A DNA stretch of 38,090 nt from Methylovirgula sp. Its GTDB lineage: Bacteria; Pseudomonadota; Alphaproteobacteria; Rhizobiales; Beijerinckiaceae. Below are positions 12,980 to 19,309 of this stretch, in pieces (positions within the stretch are counted from its first letter, which is position 1; every line of letters starts with the position of its first letter). The notes beneath the pieces are model-generated. The model did no database searches and had not been told where the DNA came from. It was given only the letters and a program-made list of their open reading frames with translations. The stretch covers positions 1-38,090 of the forward strand of contig JARLIV010000171.1 of the NCBI GenBank assembly GCA_031291555.1, read 5' to 3'. Both the position numbers and the translations under genes were made by a program.

Positions 12980-13447
12980 ATGCCTGAGCCGATCAGCATG
13001 AACAGCAATGCGCCGGCGCTGCGCCTCGCGCCGGATATGGCGAGCCTGCGCCTGCAGGTGCTGGCCTTCGCGCGGGTCTATATCGCCCGGTGGGGCGAGG
13101 GGCCGAGCTATGGCGAAATCGCCTATGCCACAGGGTCGAATCGCAACAGCGTCAAAAAGATGGTCCGCCGCCTGATTGCACAGGGCCTGCTGCTGCGCGC
13201 GCCGGGCGCGCGGGGGCTGATCCTGCCCGATCGCCGCGATGAAGCGTTGCGCCTGTTGCGCGAGCTGGGCTGGAGCATCGATGCCGACGGCGCGCGGCTG
13301 ACGCCCCCGCGCGGCCAGGCCGTTACAAATCGGACCCTGCAGGCGATCGACGTGCTCGACTATGACGGCCACCGGTATGTGGCTGGCAAGGTCGGGGAAG
13401 ATGGCGCGCAAGAAACCCAAGGCTCCGACGATTCTGCAACAGCGTGA
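12980..13447 (+). CDS. LexA-type winged-helix protein
   Basis: 155 residues. Residues about 24-75 (LRLQVLAFARVYIARWGEGP, then SYGEIAYATGSNRNSVKKMV, then RRLIAQGLLLRAPGARGLIL) match the LexA DNA-binding winged helix, with no catalytic peptidase domain. The C-terminus is acidic. It may regulate the middle or late genes. ATG 12980 has no clear Shine-Dalgarno and a second in-frame ATG lies at 12998. Its 3' end overlaps the next gene's start by 47 nt. One copy of the 19-bp motif (13322-13340) lies inside the gene. Confidence 0.7.
   Translation: MPEPISMNSNAPALRLAPDMASLRLQVLAFARVYIARWGEGPSYGEIAYATGSNRNSVKKMVRRLIAQGLLLRAPGARGLILPDRRDEALRLLRELGWSIDADGARLTPPRGQAVTNRTLQAIDVLDYDGHRYVAGKVGEDGAQETQGSDDSATA
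13322..13340 (+). repeat. Copy 1 of 19-bp motif GTTACAAATCG-G-ACCCT-G-C
   Basis: This segment matches 14058-14076 at 17 of 19 positions, in the same orientation, 736 bp apart. This copy lies in the coding sequence of the winged-helix protein. It may be a regulator binding site or a chance protein-driven match. Confidence 0.5.
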
Positions 13448-14045
13448 GACGCTGACCGAGCGCGCGCGGCGCGGCATTCATTCATCCTGGTGTCACCGTC
13501 ATCCACGCCTGGCGGCAGATGAGCGGGCGCTGCGCCTACGGCTGCGCGATGTCGAGGATCAGTTTGGCCATAAGCAGGGTACGGCGCCGACGCATGCGGC
13601 GGCGCAGCGCCGGCGCGAGGGCGCGTTGGCGCGGCTGTATCAATCCGGGCTGATCGATATCCACGAGCTGGGCGCCGCCGAAGAAATCGCGGTGGCGGCC
13701 GAGCGGATCGGCGCGGCCATGGGCGTGCGGACGATGAGCATGGAAACGCGCATCGACCAGGGGCGCGGGGGCGATGGCGCTTTCTGGGAAGGGCTGGGGC
13801 AGGTGCGGCGCGAGATCGCCTATCGCTGCTGGCGCAACAAGCTCGGCAACACGGCTGCCGCGATCGAGGATCTGATCGTTCGCGACATCGGCCTGGTCGA
13901 GACGGCGTCGAAGCATCGCATTGGCATACGACGGCTGCGCAAGCTGCTGGTCAACGCGCTTGACCTATGGCCAGCCCATTTGCGCTGGGCGCGCGATTGG
14001 GTTGACGAGGAGGATCTGGCGCACGCCCATGCGCGCTTGGCCTGA
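13401..14045 (+). CDS. Putative phage transcription regulator with C-terminal HTH-like part
   Basis: 214 residues from ATG 13401, with GGGGA directly upstream; an earlier ATG (13362) lies deeper within the preceding gene. The N-terminus is basic (ARKKPKAPTILQQRETLTER). A middle helical region runs HELGAAEEIAVAAERIGAAM. The C-terminus (about 145-200) has GNTAAAIEDLIVRDIGLVET followed by A-S-K-H-R-I-G-I-R-R-L-R-K-L-L, which looks like a helix-turn-helix. The pairing with a LexA-type winged-helix gene just upstream and its place before the late genes suggest a late-gene activator or antiterminator. That is inference; no named family is claimed. Confidence 0.6.
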   Translation: MARKKPKAPTILQQRETLTERARRGIHSSWCHRHPRLAADERALRLRLRDVEDQFGHKQGTAPTHAAAQRRREGALARLYQSGLIDIHELGAAEEIAVAAERIGAAMGVRTMSMETRIDQGRGGDGAFWEGLGQVRREIAYRCWRNKLGNTAAAIEDLIVRDIGLVETASKHRIGIRRLRKLLVNALDLWPAHLRWARDWVDEEDLAHAHARLA

Positions 14046-14120
14046 AAAATGTGGGAGGTTACAAATCGTACCCTCCCGAAACGGTCACCGACATGGCAAA
14101 TCTGACCCCGCCACAATTGT
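14046..14120. promoter_or_regulatory. Intergenic segment with inverted repeat and copy 2 of the 19-bp motif
   Basis: GGGAGG (14053-14058) and CCTCCC (14072-14077) form a 6-bp dyad that encloses GTTACAAATCG-T-ACCCT-C-C (14058-14076), the second copy of the motif at 13322. The segment sits between the putative activator gene and the following plus-strand genes, so it may be a late promoter or operator. Two tiny ORFs (18 and 20 codons) overlap here and are not accepted. Confidence 0.45.
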
Positions 14121-14378
14121 ATGCGTCGCTCGTGGGCCTGGGCCGCATGCCTTGATCACGCGGAGGCTGCTTTGCGCTCACCCCGTCTTGGCGCCGCCTC
14201 TCGGCCGCTGCCCAGCCTCGAACTTCAGCTCGACCGGGCGGTTTCCAGCCTAGACAGCCTCGTCGGCGAAGTGCGCCTGGGTGTTCGCAGTCCGGCGCAC
14301 TTCGCCGACCTTGAGCAGCGCGCGCAAGCAATTTCGGCCAGGATTGTTGCCGCTTTTCGTGGAGAGCGCCGCGCATGA
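14121..14378 (+). CDS. Small hypothetical protein, Leu/Arg-rich helical
   Basis: 85 residues from ATG 14121, or 68 from TTG 14172, which has GGAGG 5 nt upstream and may be the true start. The conserved-looking part is SLELQLDRAVSSLDSLVGEV, then ADLEQRAQAISARIVAAFRG, a pair of helices. Its stop overlaps the next ATG (ATGA). No family recognised. Confidence 0.5.
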   Translation: MRRSWAWAACLDHAEAALRSPRLGAASRPLPSLELQLDRAVSSLDSLVGEVRLGVRSPAHFADLEQRAQAISARIVAAFRGERRA

Positions 14379-14566
14379 CCATCGATATTGCCCGCATGCG
14401 TGAGCTGTCAAAGGGCGATGATCAGGAGGCAGTACCAGTTACGCGCCGCATGCTGCGCGCGATCGTGGAGCAGCTCGACGCGTTTGACCGGCTGAAATCG
14501 CATATCGATTGGCGCGAGCGGGTCAACGCGGCGCTACGCGATCTTGCGGACGAGCGCGCGGCATGA
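14375..14566 (+). CDS. 63-residue hypothetical protein
   Basis: Mostly helical: TIDIARMRELSKGDDQEAVP, then R-R-M-L-R-A-I-V-E-Q-L-D-A-F-D-R-L, then W-R-E-R-V. It overlaps both neighbours by 4 nt. No family recognised. Confidence 0.6.
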   Translation: MTIDIARMRELSKGDDQEAVPVTRRMLRAIVEQLDAFDRLKSHIDWRERVNAALRDLADERAA

Positions 14567-15294
14567 CGGCGCCCCAACACCCCGATGCGATCGAGATCAG
14601 TGGCAAGGCCTATCTCCACAATGCGCGCGGCGATCTGGTACCGATGTCCAACATCCGGGCGATTGACCTTTTGCAGGATGATATGGTCCGCAAGGCGGCC
14701 GCCTATGCAGAAGACCTGTCGGCCGAACTCGCCCGGTTCCAAGCCCACTCCTATGCCGACATAGCCGCATTCGATGCTCTGCTGGATCAGGAATATGGGC
14801 TCAGGTCGGCGCGGTCGACCAAGGGAAACCGGAGCTTTACGTCGTTTGACGGCTCTCTGCAGGTCAAGGTCTGCATCGCCGATCAGATTGCATTCGGGCC
14901 AGAGCTGCAGTCGGCGAAGAAGCTGCTCGACGAGCTGATCATCGAAAAGGCGAAGGGCGCCGACAGCGTGCTGATCGCGCTCGTGAATCAGGCGTTCAAC
15001 GTCAACAAAGAGGGCAAGGTCGACACGGCCTCCATCCTTGCGCTGCGCCGCCTCGAGGTCGATGATCCGCGCTGGTCAGACATCGTGCGCGCCATCGATG
15101 ACAGCATCAAGGTCTTCGGATCGAAGTCGTACCTGCGATTCTATCGCAAGGGGGCGGATGGGCGCATGGTGATGATCCCGCTCGATCTGGCCAGCGTATC
15201 GCCCAGCGCTGCGGCGCTGGAGCGCAAGAGCTTGCGCCAGCGCGTGGCCGAGCTTGAGGCGGCATTGGCCGAGGCACAGGCGGCACGGGCATGA
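14563..15294 (+). CDS. DUF3164 family protein
   Basis: 243 residues from ATG 14563 (ATGA overlap with the previous gene). Family-typical parts are SGKAYLHNARGDLVPMSNIR, then L-Q-D-D-M-V-R, then YADIAAFDALLDQEYGL, FTSFDGSLQVKVCIADQI-A-F-G, and IALVNQAFNVNKEGKVDTAS. DUF3164 proteins are found in Mu-like and other transposable or temperate phages and have no proven function. The C-terminal 30 residues form a short coiled coil (RQRVAELEAALAEAQ). In Mu relatives this gene is early; here it lies between the regulators and the head genes. Confidence 0.85.
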   Translation: MTAPQHPDAIEISGKAYLHNARGDLVPMSNIRAIDLLQDDMVRKAAAYAEDLSAELARFQAHSYADIAAFDALLDQEYGLRSARSTKGNRSFTSFDGSLQVKVCIADQIAFGPELQSAKKLLDELIIEKAKGADSVLIALVNQAFNVNKEGKVDTASILALRRLEVDDPRWSDIVRAIDDSIKVFGSKSYLRFYRKGADGRMVMIPLDLASVSPSAAALERKSLRQRVAELEAALAEAQAARA

Positions 15295-15509
15295 AGCTCA
15301 GCAACTTTGCCATGGCGCGCCGTATCGTCGATGAGCGCATCAGGATTGCGACCAAGATCGAAACCGCACGCATTGGGGTGACGATCGATGGCACCTATCA
15401 GGACGATGCCATGGTCGAGCTTGTCCGGCCGCTCGTGCTTGGCGAACTGCGCGCGCAAGTCCGCAGACTGGATGCGGACCTGGCTGCGCTTGGCATAACG
15501 GTTGATTGA
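15291..15509 (+). CDS. 72-residue hypothetical protein
   Basis: The segment MKLSNFAMARRIVDERIRIA-T-K-I-E is helical, IGVTIDGTY is a strand, and LGELRAQVRRLDADLAALGI is a final helix. It overlaps the DUF3164 gene by 4 nt and ends directly before the next GTG start. No family recognised. Confidence 0.6.
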   Translation: MKLSNFAMARRIVDERIRIATKIETARIGVTIDGTYQDDAMVELVRPLVLGELRAQVRRLDADLAALGITVD

Positions 15510-16202
15510 GTGCTCAATCTCGATATCAAGGTCGACCTGAAGCCGATGCACCGCGCGTTGCTCGATCTCGGCAACAAGCAGGTGACGTTCGCTGCAGCGG
15601 CAGCGTTGACCAAGCTGGCACAGGGTGCCTCCGATCAGGAAACGATCGCCGTCAAGGAAACTTTTGATCGGCCAACCCCTTTCACCCAACGGGGCTTCCG
15701 GATCGTTCCCGCCACGAAGGGCACGCTTGCATCGTTCGTCTTGGCGAAGGACATTCAGGCGCAATATCTCGCGCCGTATGTGTTCGGCGGCCCACGCTTC
15801 CTCGGATCCAAGCGCGCGATGCTTGTGCCCAAACAGGTCGGCGTCAACCAGTACGGCAACCTGCCGCGCAATAAGCTGGCCCAGTTGAAAGGCAGATCCG
15901 ATATCTTCATCGGCCCGGTGAAGTTCAAAAGCGGCGAAACGATCAATGGCGTGTGGCAGCGCCCGGCAGTCGGCATTCGCCGCGACGGCGCGCGCGGCAC
16001 CAAGGGCGCAACGAAGGGCAGCAAGACCGCATCGGTCATCGCCAGCGCCAACACTGGCCTGAAGCTGCTGATACGCTTCGAGGACACATCGGATGCACCG
16101 AAGCACCTGCCGTTCATGGAGCGCGCCCGCGCATACGTCACGGCCAACGCGCGGCGCGAGTTCGAGGTCGCACTCAGGCGCGCGCTGGCCACGGCACGGT
16201 GA
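15510..16202 (+). CDS. Phage minor structural protein-like (possible tail completion/connector)
   Basis: 230 residues from GTG 15510. Its pattern LNLDIKVDLKPMHRALLDLG, then FAAAAALTKLAQ, E-T-F-D-R-P-T-P-F-T, then FVLAKDIQAQYLAPYVFGG matches a set of phage proteins usually left as hypothetical but structurally like HK97 gp10/gpZ-type neck or tail-completion proteins. The C-terminus is basic. It lies upstream of the terminase genes, an unusual place for a neck protein. Function is therefore uncertain. The start codon follows the previous stop directly. Confidence 0.55.
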   Translation: MLNLDIKVDLKPMHRALLDLGNKQVTFAAAAALTKLAQGASDQETIAVKETFDRPTPFTQRGFRIVPATKGTLASFVLAKDIQAQYLAPYVFGGPRFLGSKRAMLVPKQVGVNQYGNLPRNKLAQLKGRSDIFIGPVKFKSGETINGVWQRPAVGIRRDGARGTKGATKGSKTASVIASANTGLKLLIRFEDTSDAPKHLPFMERARAYVTANARREFEVALRRALATAR

Positions 16203-16320
16203 GGGGGGGGAGGGGCTTTTGGGTCCTTCCGGGACCATCCTGAAACGTGGGTAATTGCGCACCTCGATGCGAGGCCAGCTACGTACCCCAAAACCTGGTT
16301 GACGGTTGACGGTTGACCCC
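16203..16320. promoter_or_regulatory. Probable packaging (cos/pac) region before the terminase genes
   Basis: No gene fits here. From left to right it holds a G8 run (16203-16210), a GGTCC/GGACC hairpin, a CCTCG-ATG-CGAGG dyad (16262-16274), and three head-to-tail GGTTGAC heptamers (16297-16317) ending 3 bp before the small-terminase ATG. In lambda the cos cleavage site and the Nu1-binding R repeats lie just upstream of Nu1, so this is the expected place. Which dyad or G-rich stretch is cut, if any, cannot be decided by eye. Confidence 0.5.
16297..16317 (+). repeat. Three tandem GGTTGAC heptamers
   Basis: GGTTGAC is repeated at 16297, 16304 and 16311 without spacers. The same heptamer recurs inside the small-terminase gene, so these are candidate terminase-binding sites. 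Confidence 0.9.
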
Positions 16321-16944
16321 ATGACTATCTGTTCGCTCACTGCATATGCCAAGCGCCACGGCGTGTCGAAGCAAGCGGCGACGAAATGGAAAACCCGAGG
16401 AGTTCTGGTCTTTTCGGGCGACTTGGTCGACGAGAAAGCCTCGGACCGGCGCATGCGCGACGCCGGCCTCGGGCTATACAAACGACCGTCAACCACGGTA
16501 CCTGAGGTTGACCGCCGGCCACCGAAGGTTGACACCAAGCCATCGGGAGTTGACCGCACTGCGGCACCAGCGCCAGCGCTCGAGGATGGCGAGATCGACC
16601 CCGGCGGGATCGAACAGTTCCTCGCCGATCTCAATATCGGCAAATATCGCAGCCAGGTCGACGCCCAGAAGATCAAGGAAAACGTCCTCGCCGCACGCCA
16701 TCTGATGAGCCTGCAAAAAGAGGCGGGCGAACTTATCGAGGTCGAGCGCGCGTCCACGCAGTTTTTCAAACTCGCCCGCGATGCGCGGGATGCCTGGATC
16801 ACCTGGCCCGCCCGGATCGGGCCATTGCTTGCCGCCGACCTGAAGGCGGACACCCCCACCGTCGTCGAGGCGCTCAACCGCTATGTCCAGGAGCAGCTCG
16901 AAAGGATCGGCGCGGCAGAACCGGACTTCGACGAAGAAGAATAG
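16321..16944 (+). CDS. Terminase small subunit, Nu1-like
   Basis: 207 residues from ATG 16321. The N-terminus (MTICSLTAYAKRHGVSKQAA, then T-K-W-K-T-R-G-V-L) is a winged HTH of the Nu1/terminase-small type. The helical C-terminal half runs KYRSQVDAQKIKENVLAARH, then KEAGELIEVE and FFKLARDARDAWITWPARIG. Nu1-type subunits recognise the packaging site and recruit the large subunit. A linker at about 55-80 contains a 7-residue repeat (V-D-R-R-P-P-K, V-D-T-K-P-S-G, V-D-R-T-A-A-P) encoded by 21-bp DNA repeats. No normal Shine-Dalgarno precedes the ATG; the tandem heptamers occupy that place. It overlaps the large-terminase frame by 62 nt if that gene starts at 16883. Confidence 0.85.
   Translation: MTICSLTAYAKRHGVSKQAATKWKTRGVLVFSGDLVDEKASDRRMRDAGLGLYKRPSTTVPEVDRRPPKVDTKPSGVDRTAAPAPALEDGEIDPGGIEQFLADLNIGKYRSQVDAQKIKENVLAARHLMSLQKEAGELIEVERASTQFFKLARDARDAWITWPARIGPLLAADLKADTPTVVEALNRYVQEQLERIGAAEPDFDEEE
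16488..16554 (+). repeat. GGTTGAC cluster with 21-bp period inside the small terminase gene
   Basis: GTCAACC (inverted) lies at 16488-16494, GGTTGAC at 16506 and 16527, and AGTTGAC at 16548. The last three are spaced exactly 21 bp, two helical turns. They also encode the 7-residue V-D repeats of the protein, so part of the regularity may come from the protein. Confidence 0.85.
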
Positions 16945-19036
16945 GGGGCAAGTTCAAAACCCAGCGACATTGCTGGCCCGATCGTTCGCCCGGGGCTGGC
17001 GGCCGCCACCGCGAATCAGCATACCAGACTGGGCCGACGACAAGCGGGTGAAACCGCGCGGCGCCGGCAGCACTGCGGGAAAGTGGCGCACGGCCGACGT
17101 CGAGATCGCACGCGGGCCCATGCTCGCCGGGACGGAACCGGGCGTGCGCACGATCTCAGCGATGGTCGCTACGCAATTGCTCAAGACCTCGCTGATCGAG
17201 AATGTGTTCGGCTTCCACGCCGATCTCGATCCGTGTCCAATGATGATCGTCCAGCCCAAGGACGACGCGGCGGAGCAGTTCAGCAAAGAGCGCATCGCGC
17301 CGTTCATCAGCGCGACGCCGGCGCTGCGGCTGATCGTCGGATCAGCGAAGACCCGCAGTGGCGACGACACGATCAATTACAAGGCCTTTCCGGGCGGCTT
17401 TCTGGCGCTGACCGGCGCCGGCAGCCCGGACAACCTGGCGCGCAGGCCGCTGCGCATCATCATGTATGACGAGGTCGACAAGTACGTCGTCACGCGGGAA
17501 GGGCTTGCCACCGATATCGGCGACGAGCGCCTCGCATCGTTTTCCGGCAATGCGCTTTCGATCCGCGTCTGCTCGCCTACCGTCAAGGGCGAGAGCGCGA
17601 TCGAGGCGAGCTACGATGAATCAGATCAGCGCCGGGCCAGCGTCACCTGCAAGGACTGCGGGCACCGCCAGTTCCTGGAATTCAGACACGTCGAGTGGGA
17701 CAGAGGAGAGGATGGCAAAAGCCACCGGCCCGAGACGGCCGCCATCCATTGCGAGGCCTGCGGCTCAGTATGGAGCGAAGCGCAGCGTCTTCGGTCATTG
17801 GCCACGATACGCTGGCATCAGACCCGCCGGCTTGAATGCTGCGGCGAATGGCAGTCTCCGCTCGACGTGTACGACGCCGCCTGGCGCGCCTCCGATCCCG
17901 ACCCGGTCGGCAAAGCCTGGGATTGGTGGCAGTCCGATCGCTGGGCCGTCTACCGCGCCAAATGCCAGCATTGCGGCGCATGGTCGGTGTCCAACGAACA
18001 TGCCGGCTTCAACGCCAGCAAGCTGTTCTCGCCGTGGGAGCGCGATAGCCCGGCGCTGATCGCGCGAAAATGGATCAATGCCCAGGGCTTCGAAGATCGG
18101 CTGCAAGTCTGGTGGAACACCCAGATGGCGCTGCCCTATCGCAAGAACACGGGCAAGGATGTCTCGGTCGACGCGCTGACAGAGCGGTGCGAGATCTGGG
18201 AAGCGCCGGTACCTGATGGCGTCGCGTTGATCACGCTGGGCATCGACGTCCAGGATTACCGGGTCGAGATCGAGGTCGTTGGCTGGGGGTGGAACGAGGA
18301 AAGCTGGTCGATCGATTACGAAGTGATCGACGGCGAATTTTCGCATCCCGCCACCCAGGCCGCGCTCGACCAGTACCTGCAGCGGATCTGGCATCGCGCC
18401 GACGGACGACCGTTTGCGATGCGCGCCGCGTGCATCGACACGGGCGGGCATCACACAGATGCCGTCTACGAGTATGCAAAGCAGCGCCTCGGCCGCAAGG
18501 TCTGGGGCATCAAGGGCGAAAGCGCGCGGACCGGCTTCACGAACCCGGTATGGCCGATCAAGCGCCCTAGCTCGCGCTCGAAGAAGACGTACCGGCCCGT
18601 GGTGATCGGGGTCAATGCCGCCAAAGATTTCATCCGGTTTTCACTCGCCAAAGCCGAGCCCGGGCCCGGCTACATGCACTTTTCGACGATGACCGATCGC
18701 GCGCGCTTCGATCAGCTGCTCGCCGAGGACATGGTCTACGAGGGGCACGGGTCGCAACGCCGGCGCAAATGGGTGGCCAAGAAAGGCCGCGCCAACGAGG
18801 CGCTTGACTGCCGGGTCTATGCCTATGCGGCGCTCCATGGGCTGATGCACATGGGGCTGAAGCTCAACAAACTTGCCGACGAGATCTACGGCGCGCGCGG
18901 GACCGAGGCCGCGCCGCCGGCAACCCCAGCGGCTCCTCCGATGGCAACAGTCGCGGCTGAGCCGCCGAACCTGACATCGCTGCCGAAAGACGGTGCCAAA
19001 CGCAAACCCGGGTTTACCCGGCGACTTGCCCGATAG
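16883..19036 (+). CDS. Terminase large subunit, GpA family
   Basis: 717 residues from ATG 16883; TTG 16970 (688 residues) is possible because the family usually starts near LLARSFARGWRPPP. Known family: the ATPase-nuclease motor that packages DNA into proheads. Visible parts: DWADDKRVKP and a G-K-W-R-T entry, an ATPase core with MMIVQPKDDAAEQF and Walker B LRIIMYDEVDKY, and zinc-ribbon pairs C-K-D-C-G, C-E-A-C-G and C-Q-H-C-G in the middle. The C-terminal RNase H-like nuclease shows acidic motifs in ITLGIDVQDYRVEIEVVGWG, ACIDTGGHHTDAV and EALDCRVYAYAAL. The last 70 residues are Ala/Pro-rich. Length is normal for the family. It is followed 9 bp later by gpW. Confidence 0.95.
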   Translation: MSRSSSKGSARQNRTSTKKNRGQVQNPATLLARSFARGWRPPPRISIPDWADDKRVKPRGAGSTAGKWRTADVEIARGPMLAGTEPGVRTISAMVATQLLKTSLIENVFGFHADLDPCPMMIVQPKDDAAEQFSKERIAPFISATPALRLIVGSAKTRSGDDTINYKAFPGGFLALTGAGSPDNLARRPLRIIMYDEVDKYVVTREGLATDIGDERLASFSGNALSIRVCSPTVKGESAIEASYDESDQRRASVTCKDCGHRQFLEFRHVEWDRGEDGKSHRPETAAIHCEACGSVWSEAQRLRSLATIRWHQTRRLECCGEWQSPLDVYDAAWRASDPDPVGKAWDWWQSDRWAVYRAKCQHCGAWSVSNEHAGFNASKLFSPWERDSPALIARKWINAQGFEDRLQVWWNTQMALPYRKNTGKDVSVDALTERCEIWEAPVPDGVALITLGIDVQDYRVEIEVVGWGWNEESWSIDYEVIDGEFSHPATQAALDQYLQRIWHRADGRPFAMRAACIDTGGHHTDAVYEYAKQRLGRKVWGIKGESARTGFTNPVWPIKRPSSRSKKTYRPVVIGVNAAKDFIRFSLAKAEPGPGYMHFSTMTDRARFDQLLAEDMVYEGHGSQRRRKWVAKKGRANEALDCRVYAYAALHGLMHMGLKLNKLADEIYGARGTEAAPPATPAAPPMATVAAEPPNLTSLPKDGAKRKPGFTRRLAR

Positions 19037-19045
19037 GAACTGCGC

Positions 19046-19309
19046 ATGTCGCTCGATCATCCCTCGATATTTGCCGGGGTCGCGCCGGCGACTCTGCAGG
19101 CGTGGCTGACGTCGGCTCAGACCGCACTATTCCAGCTCCAGTCGGGCGTTCAGGTTGCCAATGCCAGTTATACGCAGGGCGATGGCGCCAAATCAGTGAG
19201 TTACCGCGCGCCGGACATGGCTGCGCTCAATCTGCTGATCCGCCAGTTGCAACAGGAATTGGGCATAATCCGACGTGCGCGGCGCCCCTTGCGAGTATGG
19301 TTTCGATGA
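19046..19309 (+). CDS. gpW-like head-tail joining protein
   Basis: 87 residues. The segment TLQAWLTSAQTALFQLQSG-V, then V-S-Y-R-A-P-D-M-A-A-L, then LIRQLQQELGI matches lambda gpW, which plugs the portal after packaging. AGGA lies 8 nt before ATG 19046. Its stop overlaps the portal ATG (19306). Gene order terminase-W-portal is as in lambda. Confidence 0.85.
   Translation: MSLDHPSIFAGVAPATLQAWLTSAQTALFQLQSGVQVANASYTQGDGAKSVSYRAPDMAALNLLIRQLQQELGIIRRARRPLRVWFR

Noticed and set aside
14049-14155. Two tiny overlapping ORFs (18 and 20 codons) after the putative activator gene
   Set aside because: No Shine-Dalgarno, no coupling, and the DNA is better explained as a dyad-containing control segment.
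16299-16328. TTGAC repeats as -35 boxes of a terminase promoter
   Set aside because: No acceptable -10 at 16-18 bp from any copy; the repeat pattern extends into the gene, so a protein-binding site is a better explanation.
16488-16554. CRISPR-like short repeat array
   Set aside because: Repeat is 7 bp with partly conserved spacers inside a coding sequence; no true spacers or cas genes.
15141-16877. 578-residue minus-strand ORF opposite the terminase small subunit
   Set aside because: Antisense to several recognisable genes; composition is typical of shadow frames and no domain is visible.
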